From positions 1 through 11,749 of the forward strand of contig JAUWMM010000021.1 of NCBI GenBank assembly GCA_030613145.1: a stretch of 11,749 nt of DNA, in the 5' to 3' direction. Source of the stretch: Desulfobacterales bacterium (lineage in GTDB: Bacteria; Desulfobacterota; Desulfobacteria; Desulfobacterales; C00003060). The notes beneath the pieces are model-generated. The model did no database searches and had not been told where the DNA came from. It worked only from the letters and a program-made list of their open reading frames with translations. How positions within the stretch are numbered: the first letter of the stretch is position 1; each line of letters begins with the position of its first letter. Position numbers and translations under genes: made by a program. Below, piece after piece: positions 1-7,333 of the stretch.

Positions 1-1291
1 GCTTAATAATACCACCTTCGTGTATGGTAAGAGGCGACTCATCAGAGATGGCTTTTTCGATAAACCCCCCTACATCGTCAAGGTCATCCCATTTTGAGGT
101 AATCTCAACAAAAAACTTGTTTGCAAACCCGTCAACCAAAGTACGTATCTTGGGGAGTTTTTGAATAGAGTGTTTCAACGCTAACAGATCTCGCGCATTG
201 CACCGATCAAGCGCAATCCTGGCATTTAAGCGCTGCAGATCATGTACTTCTTGTAGGGCCTTTCTCACCGAACGCCTCACAGGAAGCTTCTCCTTGGCCT
301 CTCCCACGGCGTCTAATCGGAGCTTGATTTGCTCAAGATCCAAAAGCGGATACTGAAGCCAGGCCCGCAGCATACGAGCGCCCATGTTTGTTACAGTTTG
401 ATCCATTATACCAATAAGGGACCCGCGTTTGGCACCGGTCCAAATAGTCTCAAAAAGTTCTAAGTTTCTCTTGCTGGCCTCATCTATGACCATGAAGTCT
501 GAAATGCTGTAGCATGCAACCCCCGTGATGTGCACGAGTTCACCCTTTTCGTTGCCATCTATATAGCGCAGAAGAGCGCCTGCCGCCGCAATGCCGGCTC
601 GCCACTCATTACAACCAAATCCTATTAGAGATTTGGTCTTAAACTGCCTCAGAAGCCGCGTTCGAGCTAATTCCGGTTCAAAATGTTCATCCTTCAAGAA
701 GTTTAAAGATGCCTTCCCAAGCGTTTCTACCAGCATTTTGATTTCGACTGTCTCGCGATGCAAGTCGGCAAGCAGGACTTCCCTTGGTTCAATACGTCTG
801 CATTCGTCCGCGATCTTGTTGAAATCGCTCGACTCGGTCATCCTGAAAGTCCCTGTGGAAATGTCCAGATGGGCGATCCCGTAGCGACCTTGGCAGTAAG
901 ATAAGGCCATGAGGAAGTTGTTGGACCTTGCATCCAGAATCTCTGTGTCAACGACTAGCCCGGGTGTTATCACCCTCACAACATCCCGCTTCACAAGTCC
1001 CTTTGCCAGTGCCGGATCTTCCACCTGTTCACAAATGGCCACCTTGAAACCTCGCTCGATCAGTCGCGCGATGTAGCCCTGGGCGGCATGGTGGGGCACG
1101 CCGCACATAGGAATCGGTTCTACGTCCTTTTTGTTTCGGGAAGTCAGAGCAATTTCGAGGATTCGAGATGCTACCTTTGCATCTTCAAAGAACATCTCAT
1201 AGAAATCGCCCATACGGTAAAACAGAATAGCATCAGGGTACTGCTGCTTAATCGATAGATATTGCTGAACCATCGGGGTGGCTTTAACCAT
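1..1291 (-). CDS. mutS: DNA mismatch repair protein MutS, N-terminal 430 residues (3' end beyond window)
   Basis: MutS recognises mismatches and small loops in new DNA and recruits MutL. The reading frame is open from the ATG at 1291 to the window edge, about 430 codons. The N-terminus carries ATPMVQQYL, then the mismatch-binding Phe-x-Glu motif in RMGDFYEMFFED (F30, E32), then CGVPHHA. This is domain I, about residues 3-115. The connector domain follows (about 120-260), and the start of the lever/core domain includes NLELFETIWTGAKRGSL and LLDLEQIKLRLDAV. The ATPase and dimerisation domains lie outside the window. The ATG is chosen because family members begin a few residues before the ATPM motif; the Shine-Dalgarno is weak. 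An in-frame GTG about 60 nt further upstream is possible but unsupported. The gene lies about 190 nt after the lapA-like gene and may have its own promoter. Confidence 0.95.
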   Translation of the reverse strand, partial: MVKATPMVQQYLSIKQQYPDAILFYRMGDFYEMFFEDAKVASRILEIALTSRNKKDVEPIPMCGVPHHAAQGYIARLIERGFKVAICEQVEDPALAKGLVKRDVVRVITPGLVVDTEILDARSNNFLMALSYCQGRYGIAHLDISTGTFRMTESSDFNKIADECRRIEPREVLLADLHRETVEIKMLVETLGKASLNFLKDEHFEPELARTRLLRQFKTKSLIGFGCNEWRAGIAAAGALLRYIDGNEKGELVHITGVACYSISDFMVIDEASKRNLELFETIWTGAKRGSLIGIMDQTVTNMGARMLRAWLQYPLLDLEQIKLRLDAVGEAKEKLPVRRSVRKALQEVHDLQRLNARIALDRCNARDLLALKHSIQKLPKIRTLVDGFANKFFVEITSKWDDLDDVGGFIEKAISDESPLTIHEGGIIK

Positions 1292-1340
1292 GGCAGTAGA
1301 ACCTGTAGGGTCTGATTGAACATAGGGAATTGGACCCAAA

Positions 1341-1372
1341 TGGAGCACCGGGGTGATGGAGTACCGGGGTGA
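1341..1372. repeat. Tandem duplication of a 16-bp unit in the mutS leader
   Basis: Two adjacent 16-bp units, TGGAGCACCGGGGTGA (1341-1356) and TGGAGTACCGGGGTGA (1357-1372), differ at one base. They lie 50-80 nt upstream of the mutS start codon, inside the presumed untranslated leader. The function is unknown; it may be a simple slippage duplication. Confidence 0.8.
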
Positions 1373-1394
1373 TGAGTTTAGAAAAATATATGAA

Positions 1395-1424
1395 ATTATT
1401 GTGGATGGTACAAATCAACTGCAA
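1395..1424 (-). promoter_or_regulatory. Candidate sigma-70 promoter for mutS
   Basis: On the minus strand TTGCAG (1424-1419) is followed after 18 nt by AATAAT (1400-1395). This would start transcription near 1388 and give a leader of about 100 nt that includes the tandem 16-bp repeat. The match is moderate and the spacing slightly long, so mutS could instead be reached by readthrough from the lapA-like gene. Confidence 0.3.
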
Positions 1425-1483
1425 TCAAAAGCCCCTTAATTCACCACCGTATGCCGGGTAGAACCTCCGAATTGTCAGGCATT

Positions 1484-1822
1484 CTAGGTTTCTTTGGAAG
1501 GCGTGTTCATTTTCTGAGCAGGTAAGTCTTTGAAGGTCTTTATCTCTTCTTCTAACTTGTGAATGGTTTCGAGATGATTTTTTATAGTCCTGTTTGCTTT
1601 GAAACGTTCCACCATCCCATGGATATAGGAAAAAAGAAGACCTATCAAAAAGAACCCCAAAAAGTAAAGAGAGAGGTAAATAGGCTCGGTCTGATACTCA
1701 TTTATCAACGGAAGGTTTAGCCTTAAAGATTCCTTGTGGGTAAGCAGACCAAGATTCTGAACCACGATGGTTACTAAGAAGACGACTATCAGGGACCATA
1801 ACACCAGCCTTATGGATTTCAT
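1484..1822 (-). CDS. Small LapA-domain (DUF1049-like) inner-membrane protein, 112 aa
   Basis: Two hydrophobic helices are visible, at about residues 5-26 (LVLWSLIVVFLVTIVVQ) and 48-68 (YLSLYFLGFFLIGLLFSY). A charged, coiled-coil-like tail follows at about 70-100 (HKLEEEIKTFKD). This two-helix plus cytoplasmic coil layout, with VVQN after helix 1, matches the LapA/DUF1049 family. E. coli LapA works with LapB in controlling lipopolysaccharide synthesis; that role is only suggested here, as no lapB is in the window. The start at 1822 is preferred over an in-frame ATG at 1900 because a perfect AAGGAGG lies 7 nt before it and the longer version would overlap the HIT gene. The gene starts 28 nt after the HIT stop codon, so the two probably share a transcript. 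Confidence 0.75.
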   Translation of the reverse strand: MKSIRLVLWSLIVVFLVTIVVQNLGLLTHKESLRLNLPLINEYQTEPIYLSLYFLGFFLIGLLFSYIHGMVERFKANRTIKNHLETIHKLEEEIKTFKDLPAQKMNTPSKET

Positions 1823-1829
1823 CTCAAAA

Positions 1830-1836
1830 CCTCCTT
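1830..1836 (-). promoter_or_regulatory. Ribosome binding site that fixes the lapA-like start
   Basis: A full consensus AAGGAGG on the minus strand lies 7 nt before the ATG at 1822. It is the strongest Shine-Dalgarno in the window and decides between the two possible starts of this gene. Confidence 0.85.
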
Positions 1837-1850
1837 GTATTTCAAGGGTC

Positions 1851-2336
1851 TCAGCTGAGTTCTTCAAAATAAGGTTTAAGGTTATGATACGTTGTCTCAA
1901 GGTGCTCAGGTATCACCCGCACCTCAGCAAACACCGTCATAGCATTGGTATCTCCATGCCACCGCGGCACAATATGAAAATGAAGGTGCTGTTCTACACC
2001 TGCACCAGCCACCTCGCCAAGATTCAGGCCCACATTGAATCCATCCGGCTTCATAACTTTTTTAAGTATTTCGATCGAGTCTTTGATGGTCTTCAAAAGC
2101 TCAGCCATCTCTTCCATTGTCATCTCATCTAAGGACGATATGTGTCTTTTGGGGGCAACCAAAAGATGTCCATTAATATACGGATACTTGTTCATCATGA
2201 CCATGGAGAGTGAACCTTTGTACAGTATGGGATCGCTCTGCCCCGATAAGGCAAAACAGAATATACACCCATCTTCTTTTTCACTCAGAATGTACTCCAT
2301 GCGCCAAGGAGCCCATACGGTCTTCATGGTTTTCAT
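1851..2336 (-). CDS. HIT-family nucleotide hydrolase/phosphorylase, 161 aa
   Basis: HIT proteins hydrolyse or transfer nucleotidyl groups from substrates such as diadenosine polyphosphates or nucleoside phosphoramidates. The signature is EQHLHFHIVPRW: the histidine triad is H117, H119 and H121, with the middle His expected to be the nucleophile. CxxC at C24/C27 (DGCIFC) plus H65 suggests the zinc site seen in many bacterial members. The start VWAPWRMEYI and YPYINGHLLVAPKRH are typical of the FHIT/Ap4A-phosphorylase-like branch. The length is normal. ATGs at 2336 and 2327 both fit; neither has a clear Shine-Dalgarno. The leader is occupied by a type A palindrome ending 17 nt before the start. 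The lapA-like gene follows 28 nt downstream. The exact substrate cannot be read from the sequence. Confidence 0.9.
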   Translation of the reverse strand: MKTMKTVWAPWRMEYILSEKEDGCIFCFALSGQSDPILYKGSLSMVMMNKYPYINGHLLVAPKRHISSLDEMTMEEMAELLKTIKDSIEILKKVMKPDGFNVGLNLGEVAGAGVEQHLHFHIVPRWHGDTNAMTVFAEVRVIPEHLETTYHNLKPYFEELS

Positions 2337-2352
2337 CTCAGAAAAAAAATCA

Positions 2353-2562
2353 GTAACACTTTACGTGTATGAAAAAGACATGTTTTGCGAACGATATTGA
2401 GCAATTTTGGAAAAAGATTCATGAAGAGCGGAACGTCAAAATCGCAAACTGTTTGAGGGCGTTAGCCCAAGTTTTTGCGATTTAGTGAAGCGATTCATGA
2501 ATCCCAAAATGGCTCACAGGAGTGAGCAAAATCTGGCCTTTTTCAAAAAGCCAAACTCTTAC
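2353..2562. repeat. Type A palindromic element, copy 1 (210 bp, MITE-like)
   Basis: The element starts GTAACACTTT and ends AAACTCTTAC, so its ends are imperfect inverted repeats. The two halves pair imperfectly over their length: TGAAAAAG near the left end with CTTTTTCA near the right, GATTCATGAA with TTCATGAATC, and AAATCGCAAA with TTTGCGATTT. The tip is a small hairpin GGGC-GTTA-GCCC (2457-2468). The right half also holds a perfect hairpin GCTCAC-AGGA-GTGAGC (2512-2527). Outside the tip it differs from copy 2 at about nine positions in roughly 197. No clear direct repeat flanks this copy. It encodes no plausible protein and no transposase, so it would be non-autonomous if mobile. Confidence 0.85.
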
Positions 2563-2575
2563 AAAAGTATCTATA

Positions 2576-2603
2576 CTTATAACAGGCTTAGCAAAAAAAA
2601 CAA
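2576..2603 (-). promoter_or_regulatory. Candidate promoter for the HIT-lapA transcript
   Basis: On the minus strand TTGTTT (2603-2598) is followed after 16 nt by TATAAG (2581-2576). Transcription would begin near 2569, only a few bases before the type A element, so the whole element would form the 5' leader of the HIT mRNA. The -10 overlaps the 14-bp dyad AAGTAT-CT-ATACTT (2565-2578). The match is moderate and unproven. Confidence 0.35.
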
Positions 2604-2681
2604 GTCCTTTTGTATATGCTTAATCGCGTCAAACGCCAATTCAGGGATTGTGAATTGAGGAATTAGGGAATTCCTTAATCC
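2604..2681. other. Remainder of the UPF0280-HIT gap; weak hairpin after the UPF0280 stop
   Basis: The 345-nt gap between the UPF0280 and HIT genes holds the type A element, the candidate promoter and this stretch. Immediately after the UPF0280 stop codon there is an imperfect hairpin, GGAATTAGGG (2659-2668) against CCTTAATCC (2673-2681), with AATT as the loop. No T-tract follows on the minus strand, so it is a poor intrinsic terminator. Nothing else recognisable is present. Confidence 0.4.
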
Positions 2682-3410
2682 CTAAATCCTTACCAGTTCC
2701 ACCTCACCACCAAAGCCGATCTCTTCATCCAATACAACAACAATGCCCAGAACCCCTTCTATCTTCTTCCCGAATTCTATAGCCGGTTCAATGTCTTGCC
2801 TGCCTGACACCATATTTGCAATGGATGTGGCAGCTGCATCTCCAAGTGCCGCAGACTCTGAGATCACCACTGCAGCGTCGGCCCTTCCAAGGCTAAGGGA
2901 ATGCCCCAAAGTTCCCGAAGAAGTACAAACTGCTACAGGGCGATCCGGTGAATCGATGCGTATCCCAAGTTTGCTACTCAGGGAAGATTTGCCGGCAAAT
3001 ATAGCTGCAACTACAGGAAATCCGGTTCTGATAAAAATATCTCCTCCATTTTCAACGATCACATCTTTGCTGTGTGCCAAGAGGTCTCTGCCTACATATT
3101 CAGCAATAGCCCCTGCAACAGCTGCCATAGGACCAACACCTGCCTTTTGGCCAGCCGTAATCATTGTTCTGACAATAGGTGACGCTAGCCGGTCCTGGGG
3201 CAAAGGGATCATCCTATGGACAAACTCAGGATGTTGTTCAATATAACGTTCAAGGGGGGTTCTGTGCCTCAAAATAAGATCTCTTGTTTCGGTTTCAAGG
3301 GGTCTGTCGGCCCTAACAAGAAGATCGGTCTCATTTACCACAACCCGGAAGCTTGCCAGCTTCTTGTCCGAAATGAGACTTCTATAAGTACGATTTTCAT
3401 ACGACTTCAT
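2682..3410 (-). CDS. UPF0280 family protein (ApbE-like superfamily), 242 aa
   Basis: This conserved family has no settled function. It is related to ApbE, the FAD:protein FMN transferase that flavinylates membrane redox proteins. The hallmarks seen are GVGPMAAVAGAIAE (91-104), the ENGGDIF motif (120-126) and TSSGTLGHSLSLGRADAAVV (about 163-182), followed by an alanine-rich stretch to about 198. The protein has no signal peptide or membrane helix, so it should be cytoplasmic. The start at 3410 follows the TYR.L pattern near the N-terminus but has no Shine-Dalgarno, and the type A copy 2 ends only 14 nt before the ATG. The element fills nearly all of the gap to dnaE, so expression probably depends on readthrough from dnaE or on a start within the element. 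FMN transferase activity should not be assumed. Confidence 0.85.
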   Translation of the reverse strand: MKSYENRTYRSLISDKKLASFRVVVNETDLLVRADRPLETETRDLILRHRTPLERYIEQHPEFVHRMIPLPQDRLASPIVRTMITAGQKAGVGPMAAVAGAIAEYVGRDLLAHSKDVIVENGGDIFIRTGFPVVAAIFAGKSSLSSKLGIRIDSPDRPVAVCTSSGTLGHSLSLGRADAAVVISESAALGDAAATSIANMVSGRQDIEPAIEFGKKIEGVLGIVVVLDEEIGFGGEVELVRI

Positions 3411-3423
3411 TATTTGATTTTGG

Positions 3424-3647
3424 GTAACACTTTACGTTTATGAAAAAGACCTGTTTTGCGAACAACATTGAGCAATTTTGGAAAAAGATTCATGAAGAGC
3501 GGAACGTCAAAATCGCAAACTGTTTGATCCGCCGCAGGCTTGCCGTAGGCGGAGAGTTTTTGCGATTTAGTGGAGCGATTCATAAATCCCAAAATGGCTC
3601 ACAGGAGTGAGCAAAAGCTGGTCTTTTTCAAAAAGCTAAACTCTTAC
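3424..3647. repeat. Type A palindromic element, copy 2 (224 bp), flanked by 8-bp direct repeats
   Basis: It has the same GTAACACTTT and AAACTCTTAC ends and the same inner paired segments as copy 1, about 95% identical outside the tip. The tip is different: a 6-bp stem TCCGCC (3528-3533) with GGCGGA (3548-3553), enclosing a GGC-TT-GCC core. The side hairpin GCTCAC-AGGA-GTGAGC is kept at 3597-3612. GATTTTGG lies immediately outside both ends (3416-3423 and 3648-3655), exactly where a target-site duplication would be expected. A 60-codon open frame on the minus strand inside the element is broken in copy 1 and is not a gene. Confidence 0.88.
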
Positions 3648-3666
3648 GATTTTGGATTATCGATTA

Positions 3667-6600
3667 TTACTGACACACGGTTTTAACCGCACTGTAGCCC
3701 AAAAACTTGTTAACCGCTTCGGTCAAGTCCGGACCAGCTTTTACCCTTATGCTGTCGTGCAGTACAATACTCGTGTCGGTCCTTTGGGGCATTACGAGGT
3801 GCAGATAGGCACTGGAAGACCCTTTGTGTTGCTTGAAAATTTCGTATATCTTTTCAAGGCTTTCTTTGTTGTGAACGGTTACATCAAGATTGAGATGGAC
3901 GCTCGCAGTCCATGTTTCCTCTGCCTTGTCTATTGGTACAACCGTATCGGCCAGGATCTTGCAAGAGTTTTCGTCTCTGGTTACCCGCCCTTCAACCATG
4001 ATGGCAGAATCCTTCTCTATATATGCAGATACCGAGGAATACACTGAAGCAAACAGGATGATCTCTGCAAACCCATTCAGGTCTTCAAGGGTTACAAATG
4101 CCATGACTTCGCCTTTCTTGTCGTTATGGTGCTTATAATCCCTAACGATGCCACCTATGCGAACGACTTGACCGTCTGAAAGATCGTGCAGCTTCAGGGT
4201 GTCGGTATTGGCGAACTTCTTAAGCAACGGATCATACTTGGCGAGTGGATGTCCTGTTATGAAAAACCCGAGGGATTCTTTCTCATAGTTTAAAAGCTCA
4301 CCCTCATTCCATTCCTCCATTTCAGGAAATGTGGGATACATAGTCTCATTGTTGTTTGTTTCCAAAGTATCAAAAAGGCTAAATTGTCCACTGGTGCGAT
4401 CCTTCTGGGTCTTTTGTCCGACCTCCAAAGCCTCCTCCAGCACTGCCATCATCTGGGAGCGTTTTGCCCCTATTGAATCAAAGGCCCCGCACTTGATCAG
4501 GCTCTCAACAACGCGCCGGTTAATTTTTCTATGGTCAATCCGTTCGCAAAAATCAAATAATGACTTAAAGGGTCCATCCTGTTTCCGAACTTCAAGGACC
4601 GACTCTATTGCCCCTTGTCCAACATTTTTGACGGCAGCCAGACCAAAACGAATCTTGTCCGCTAGGACTGTGAAATTCATTTCGCTTTGATTAATATCGG
4701 GGGGGGAAACCTCAATGCCCTGATTGCGGCATTCAGCAATATACTTTACCACCTCTTCGGTCGAGTTCATCTCGCTTGTTAAAATGGCAGCCATCAACTC
4801 AACAGGAAAGTGGGCCTTTAGATAGGCGGTTTGAAAGGCAATCATGGCATAGGCTGCACTGTGGGCTTTATTAAAACCATATCGCCCGAATTTTTCTATC
4901 AAGTTAAAGACGCTTTCTGCCTTTTCCTGATCCACCCCCTTGTTCTTGGCCCTCAAAAGGAACCTCTCGCGTTCTTGAGCCATGATTTCGCTGATCTTTT
5001 TGCCCATTGCTTTTCTCAGGTTGTCTGCCTCGGCCATTGAATAGTCTGCAAGCACACTGGCTATATTCATGACCTGTTCTTGATAGAGGATGACGCCGTA
5101 GGTATCCTTAAGGATATGTTCAAGCTCCGGAAGAAGGTAGGTCACCGGCACTCGACCATTTTTTCTTTCAACAAATTCATTGTGCATGCCGCTGTCTAAA
5201 GGCCCGGGACGATAAAGGGCGACCAACGCAATGATATCTCCAAAATTCTCGGGTTTCATGCGTGATAGGAGATCCTTCATGCCTGAGCTCTCCAACTGGA
5301 ACACGCCGGTAGTCTGGGCTGAGGCAAGGAGTTGAAAGGTCTTTTTATCGGTCAAATCAAGGTGTAACAAATCTGGTGGCTCGTGGCCTTGTTTGCGTAT
5401 GATTTCGCAGGTTTCCTTCATTACGGTAAGATTGCGAAGCCCCAGAAAATCAAACTTGATCAACCCGATATGCTGCACATACTCCATGGCATACTGGGTT
5501 ACAACCTCTCCCTTTTTTCCTCTGGCAAGGGGCATATACTCAACCAACGGCTGGTCCGAAATGACCACCCCAGCAGCGTGGGTTGAGGCGTGTCTTGGCA
5601 GTCCCTCCAAGGATAGAGCAATATTAAATAGCTCTTTGAGGTCCTGCCTATTGTCCTGCAAATCCCTAAGTTTGGGCTCTTGTGAAATAGCCTGTTTAAG
5701 GTTTATATTTGGAGGTATCATTTTGGCGATTCTGTCAATTTCTCTTAAGGGAATATCGAGGGCCCTTCCTACATCCCTTATGACCGCCCTTGCCTTCATA
5801 GTTCCAAACGTGATGATCTGGGCCACATGTTCCGGACCACCGTATTTCCCCACTACATACTTGAAGACCGAGTCTCTACCTTCAATGCAAAAGTCGATAT
5901 CGATGTCAGGAAGGCCTTTGCGTTCGGGATTCAGAAATCGCTCGAATATCAAACCATAGGCAATGGGATCCAAATCGGTTATCCCAAGGGAATAAGCAAC
6001 AAGGCTGCCTGCTGCAGAACCCCGGCCCGGCCCAACCGGTATATCGGATTCTTTGGCATATCGAACAAAATCCGCAACTACCAAGAAATAACTAGAAAAG
6101 CCCATTCCCTTGATCACTTCCAATTCTCGACTAAGTCGCCGGTGATATCGCTGGCTGTAATCATCAGAAAAGTCAGGGTGCAATACACGAATTTGGTCCA
6201 AGCGTACTTCCAGCCCCTTTTTTGCTTCGCGTTCCAAGTATTCATCCACATTGAGCGACCCGTTGACTTCCTTTCCCGAATCTTTTGAGCGGGAATGGGA
6301 CTCCGGACGAAATCTGGGAAAATGATGGGTCTTTAAGTCAAGCTCCAAGTTGCAGCGGTTGCCTATCTCAACTGAATTATCTATTGCGCCAGGATAGTCG
6401 AGAAAATCGTTCTTCATTTGTTCAGGGGATTTGAAGAATAATTGATCGGTCTGGAACTTTAGACGCTTTGTTTCGTGGACGGTTTTGCCGGTCTGAATAC
6501 ACAGCAAAACATCGTGTGCGCGTGGATCCTCTGGATCCAAATAATGGCAATCATTTGTGGCGACCAAGGGGATGGAAAGAGACGTGCTTATTTCGCGCAA

Positions 6601-7173
6601 GGCTTTGTTTACGGTATCTTGAGCCTGAATACCATTGTTTTGGACCTCCAAATAAAAATTGCCCTCCCCAAACATGGCCCCATAGACTTTTGCCACCTCA
6701 ACAGCCTTGTCCATGCGATTTGCCTGTATCAGACGAGGTATCTCACCATTGAGACAACCACTCAAGGCTATCAAGCCTTTGCTGCAATCTGAAAGAATTT
6801 CTCTATCTACGCGGGGCTTGTAGTAAAAACCCTCTAGGTGGGCTGCAGTAACCAACTTGCAAAGATTCCTGTATCCATCCCTGTTTTTCGCCAATACTAC
6901 AAGGTGGAACAAGCCTCCTTTGTCACCAGGAGTCTTATCAAATCTGCTCCTGTGGGCTACGTAAAGCTCGCATCCAATTATTGGCTTGATACCAGCCTTG
7001 TATGCCTTTTCATAAAACTCAATGGCACCATACATGGTGCCGTGATCGGTTATGGCAACAGAGATCATGTGGTAGGAGGCGGCCCGCTTCAGAAGAGGAT
7101 CGATGCGGATTGCCCCATCAAGGAGGCTGTATTGTGTGTGGACATGGAGGTGTACAAAATTAGCAGAAGGCAT
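3667..7173 (-). CDS. dnaE: DNA polymerase III alpha subunit, 1168 aa
   Basis: This is the catalytic subunit of the replicative polymerase. In order: the PHP domain (1-280) with HLHVHTQYSLLDG (H8, H10, H12), ITDHG (D43, H44) and TNDCHYL (D208, H210); the palm and fingers with GPGRGSAAGS (381-390) and the catalytic acids in LPDIDIDFC (D423, D425) and KFDFLGL (D575); the thumb and tandem helix-hairpin-helix region to about 900; a probable clamp-binding motif QFSLF (930-934); and the OB fold (about 1003-1085). The PHP metal ligands look intact, unlike in E. coli, so intrinsic exonuclease activity is possible. A hydrophilic stretch at about 290-310 looks like a short insertion. The length is normal for DnaE1. 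The start fits the family, but the ATG has no Shine-Dalgarno and directly follows repeats of AATCCAAA. guaB lies 393 nt upstream on the same strand. Confidence 0.98.
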   Translation of the reverse strand: MPSANFVHLHVHTQYSLLDGAIRIDPLLKRAASYHMISVAITDHGTMYGAIEFYEKAYKAGIKPIIGCELYVAHRSRFDKTPGDKGGLFHLVVLAKNRDGYRNLCKLVTAAHLEGFYYKPRVDREILSDCSKGLIALSGCLNGEIPRLIQANRMDKAVEVAKVYGAMFGEGNFYLEVQNNGIQAQDTVNKALREISTSLSIPLVATNDCHYLDPEDPRAHDVLLCIQTGKTVHETKRLKFQTDQLFFKSPEQMKNDFLDYPGAIDNSVEIGNRCNLELDLKTHHFPRFRPESHSRSKDSGKEVNGSLNVDEYLEREAKKGLEVRLDQIRVLHPDFSDDYSQRYHRRLSRELEVIKGMGFSSYFLVVADFVRYAKESDIPVGPGRGSAAGSLVAYSLGITDLDPIAYGLIFERFLNPERKGLPDIDIDFCIEGRDSVFKYVVGKYGGPEHVAQIITFGTMKARAVIRDVGRALDIPLREIDRIAKMIPPNINLKQAISQEPKLRDLQDNRQDLKELFNIALSLEGLPRHASTHAAGVVISDQPLVEYMPLARGKKGEVVTQYAMEYVQHIGLIKFDFLGLRNLTVMKETCEIIRKQGHEPPDLLHLDLTDKKTFQLLASAQTTGVFQLESSGMKDLLSRMKPENFGDIIALVALYRPGPLDSGMHNEFVERKNGRVPVTYLLPELEHILKDTYGVILYQEQVMNIASVLADYSMAEADNLRKAMGKKISEIMAQERERFLLRAKNKGVDQEKAESVFNLIEKFGRYGFNKAHSAAYAMIAFQTAYLKAHFPVELMAAILTSEMNSTEEVVKYIAECRNQGIEVSPPDINQSEMNFTVLADKIRFGLAAVKNVGQGAIESVLEVRKQDGPFKSLFDFCERIDHRKINRRVVESLIKCGAFDSIGAKRSQMMAVLEEALEVGQKTQKDRTSGQFSLFDTLETNNNETMYPTFPEMEEWNEGELLNYEKESLGFFITGHPLAKYDPLLKKFANTDTLKLHDLSDGQVVRIGGIVRDYKHHNDKKGEVMAFVTLEDLNGFAEIILFASVYSSVSAYIEKDSAIMVEGRVTRDENSCKILADTVVPIDKAEETWTASVHLNLDVTVHNKESLEKIYEIFKQHKGSSSAYLHLVMPQRTDTSIVLHDSIRVKAGPDLTEAVNKFLGYSAVKTVCQ

Positions 7174-7175
7174 TA

Positions 7176-7200
7176 TTACGATTTTGGATTTTGGATTTCG
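7176..7200. repeat. Short AATCCAAA-type iteration directly before the dnaE start
   Basis: The plus strand reads ATTTTGGATTTTGGATTTCGG, an iterated 8-9-bp unit ending 2 nt before the dnaE ATG, where a ribosome site would normally be. TTACGATTTTGGATT (7176-7190) recurs exactly at 3644-3658, just past the dnaE stop codon and overlapping the right end of type A copy 2. Confidence 0.7.
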
Positions 7201-7333
7201 GATCTAAAAAAACCGGACCCTTCTGTAAGATTACATTTTGTAGCTCGCTATTCATTTCCGAGGGTATTCGCACTAAGTGTCTATCCAGAAATGGTAGATT
7301 TTGTACCGAGACAAGACCGCACAAAGGTTTGTA

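Noticed and set aside
591..884. 97-codon plus-strand frame within mutS
   Set aside because: It is antisense to a clear MutS frame and resembles no protein family; the same applies to the other frames antisense to dnaE, guaB and sppA.
1440..1482. 13-codon frame (MPDNSEVLPGIRW) on the minus strand after the lapA-like stop
   Set aside because: There is no ribosome site and nothing to support translation; frames this short arise easily by chance.
1823..1900. Longer start for the lapA-like gene giving 138 aa
   Set aside because: A perfect AAGGAGG lies before the ATG at 1822, and the extension overlaps the HIT coding region.
2659..2681. Intrinsic terminator after UPF0280
   Set aside because: The stem is imperfect and AT-rich and no T-tract follows, so it is kept only as a weak hairpin note.
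3410..3592. 60-codon open frame on the minus strand overlapping the UPF0280 start (TAATG)
   Set aside because: It lies inside type A copy 2; the matching frame in copy 1 hits an early stop, the sequence is palindrome-derived and there is no ribosome site.
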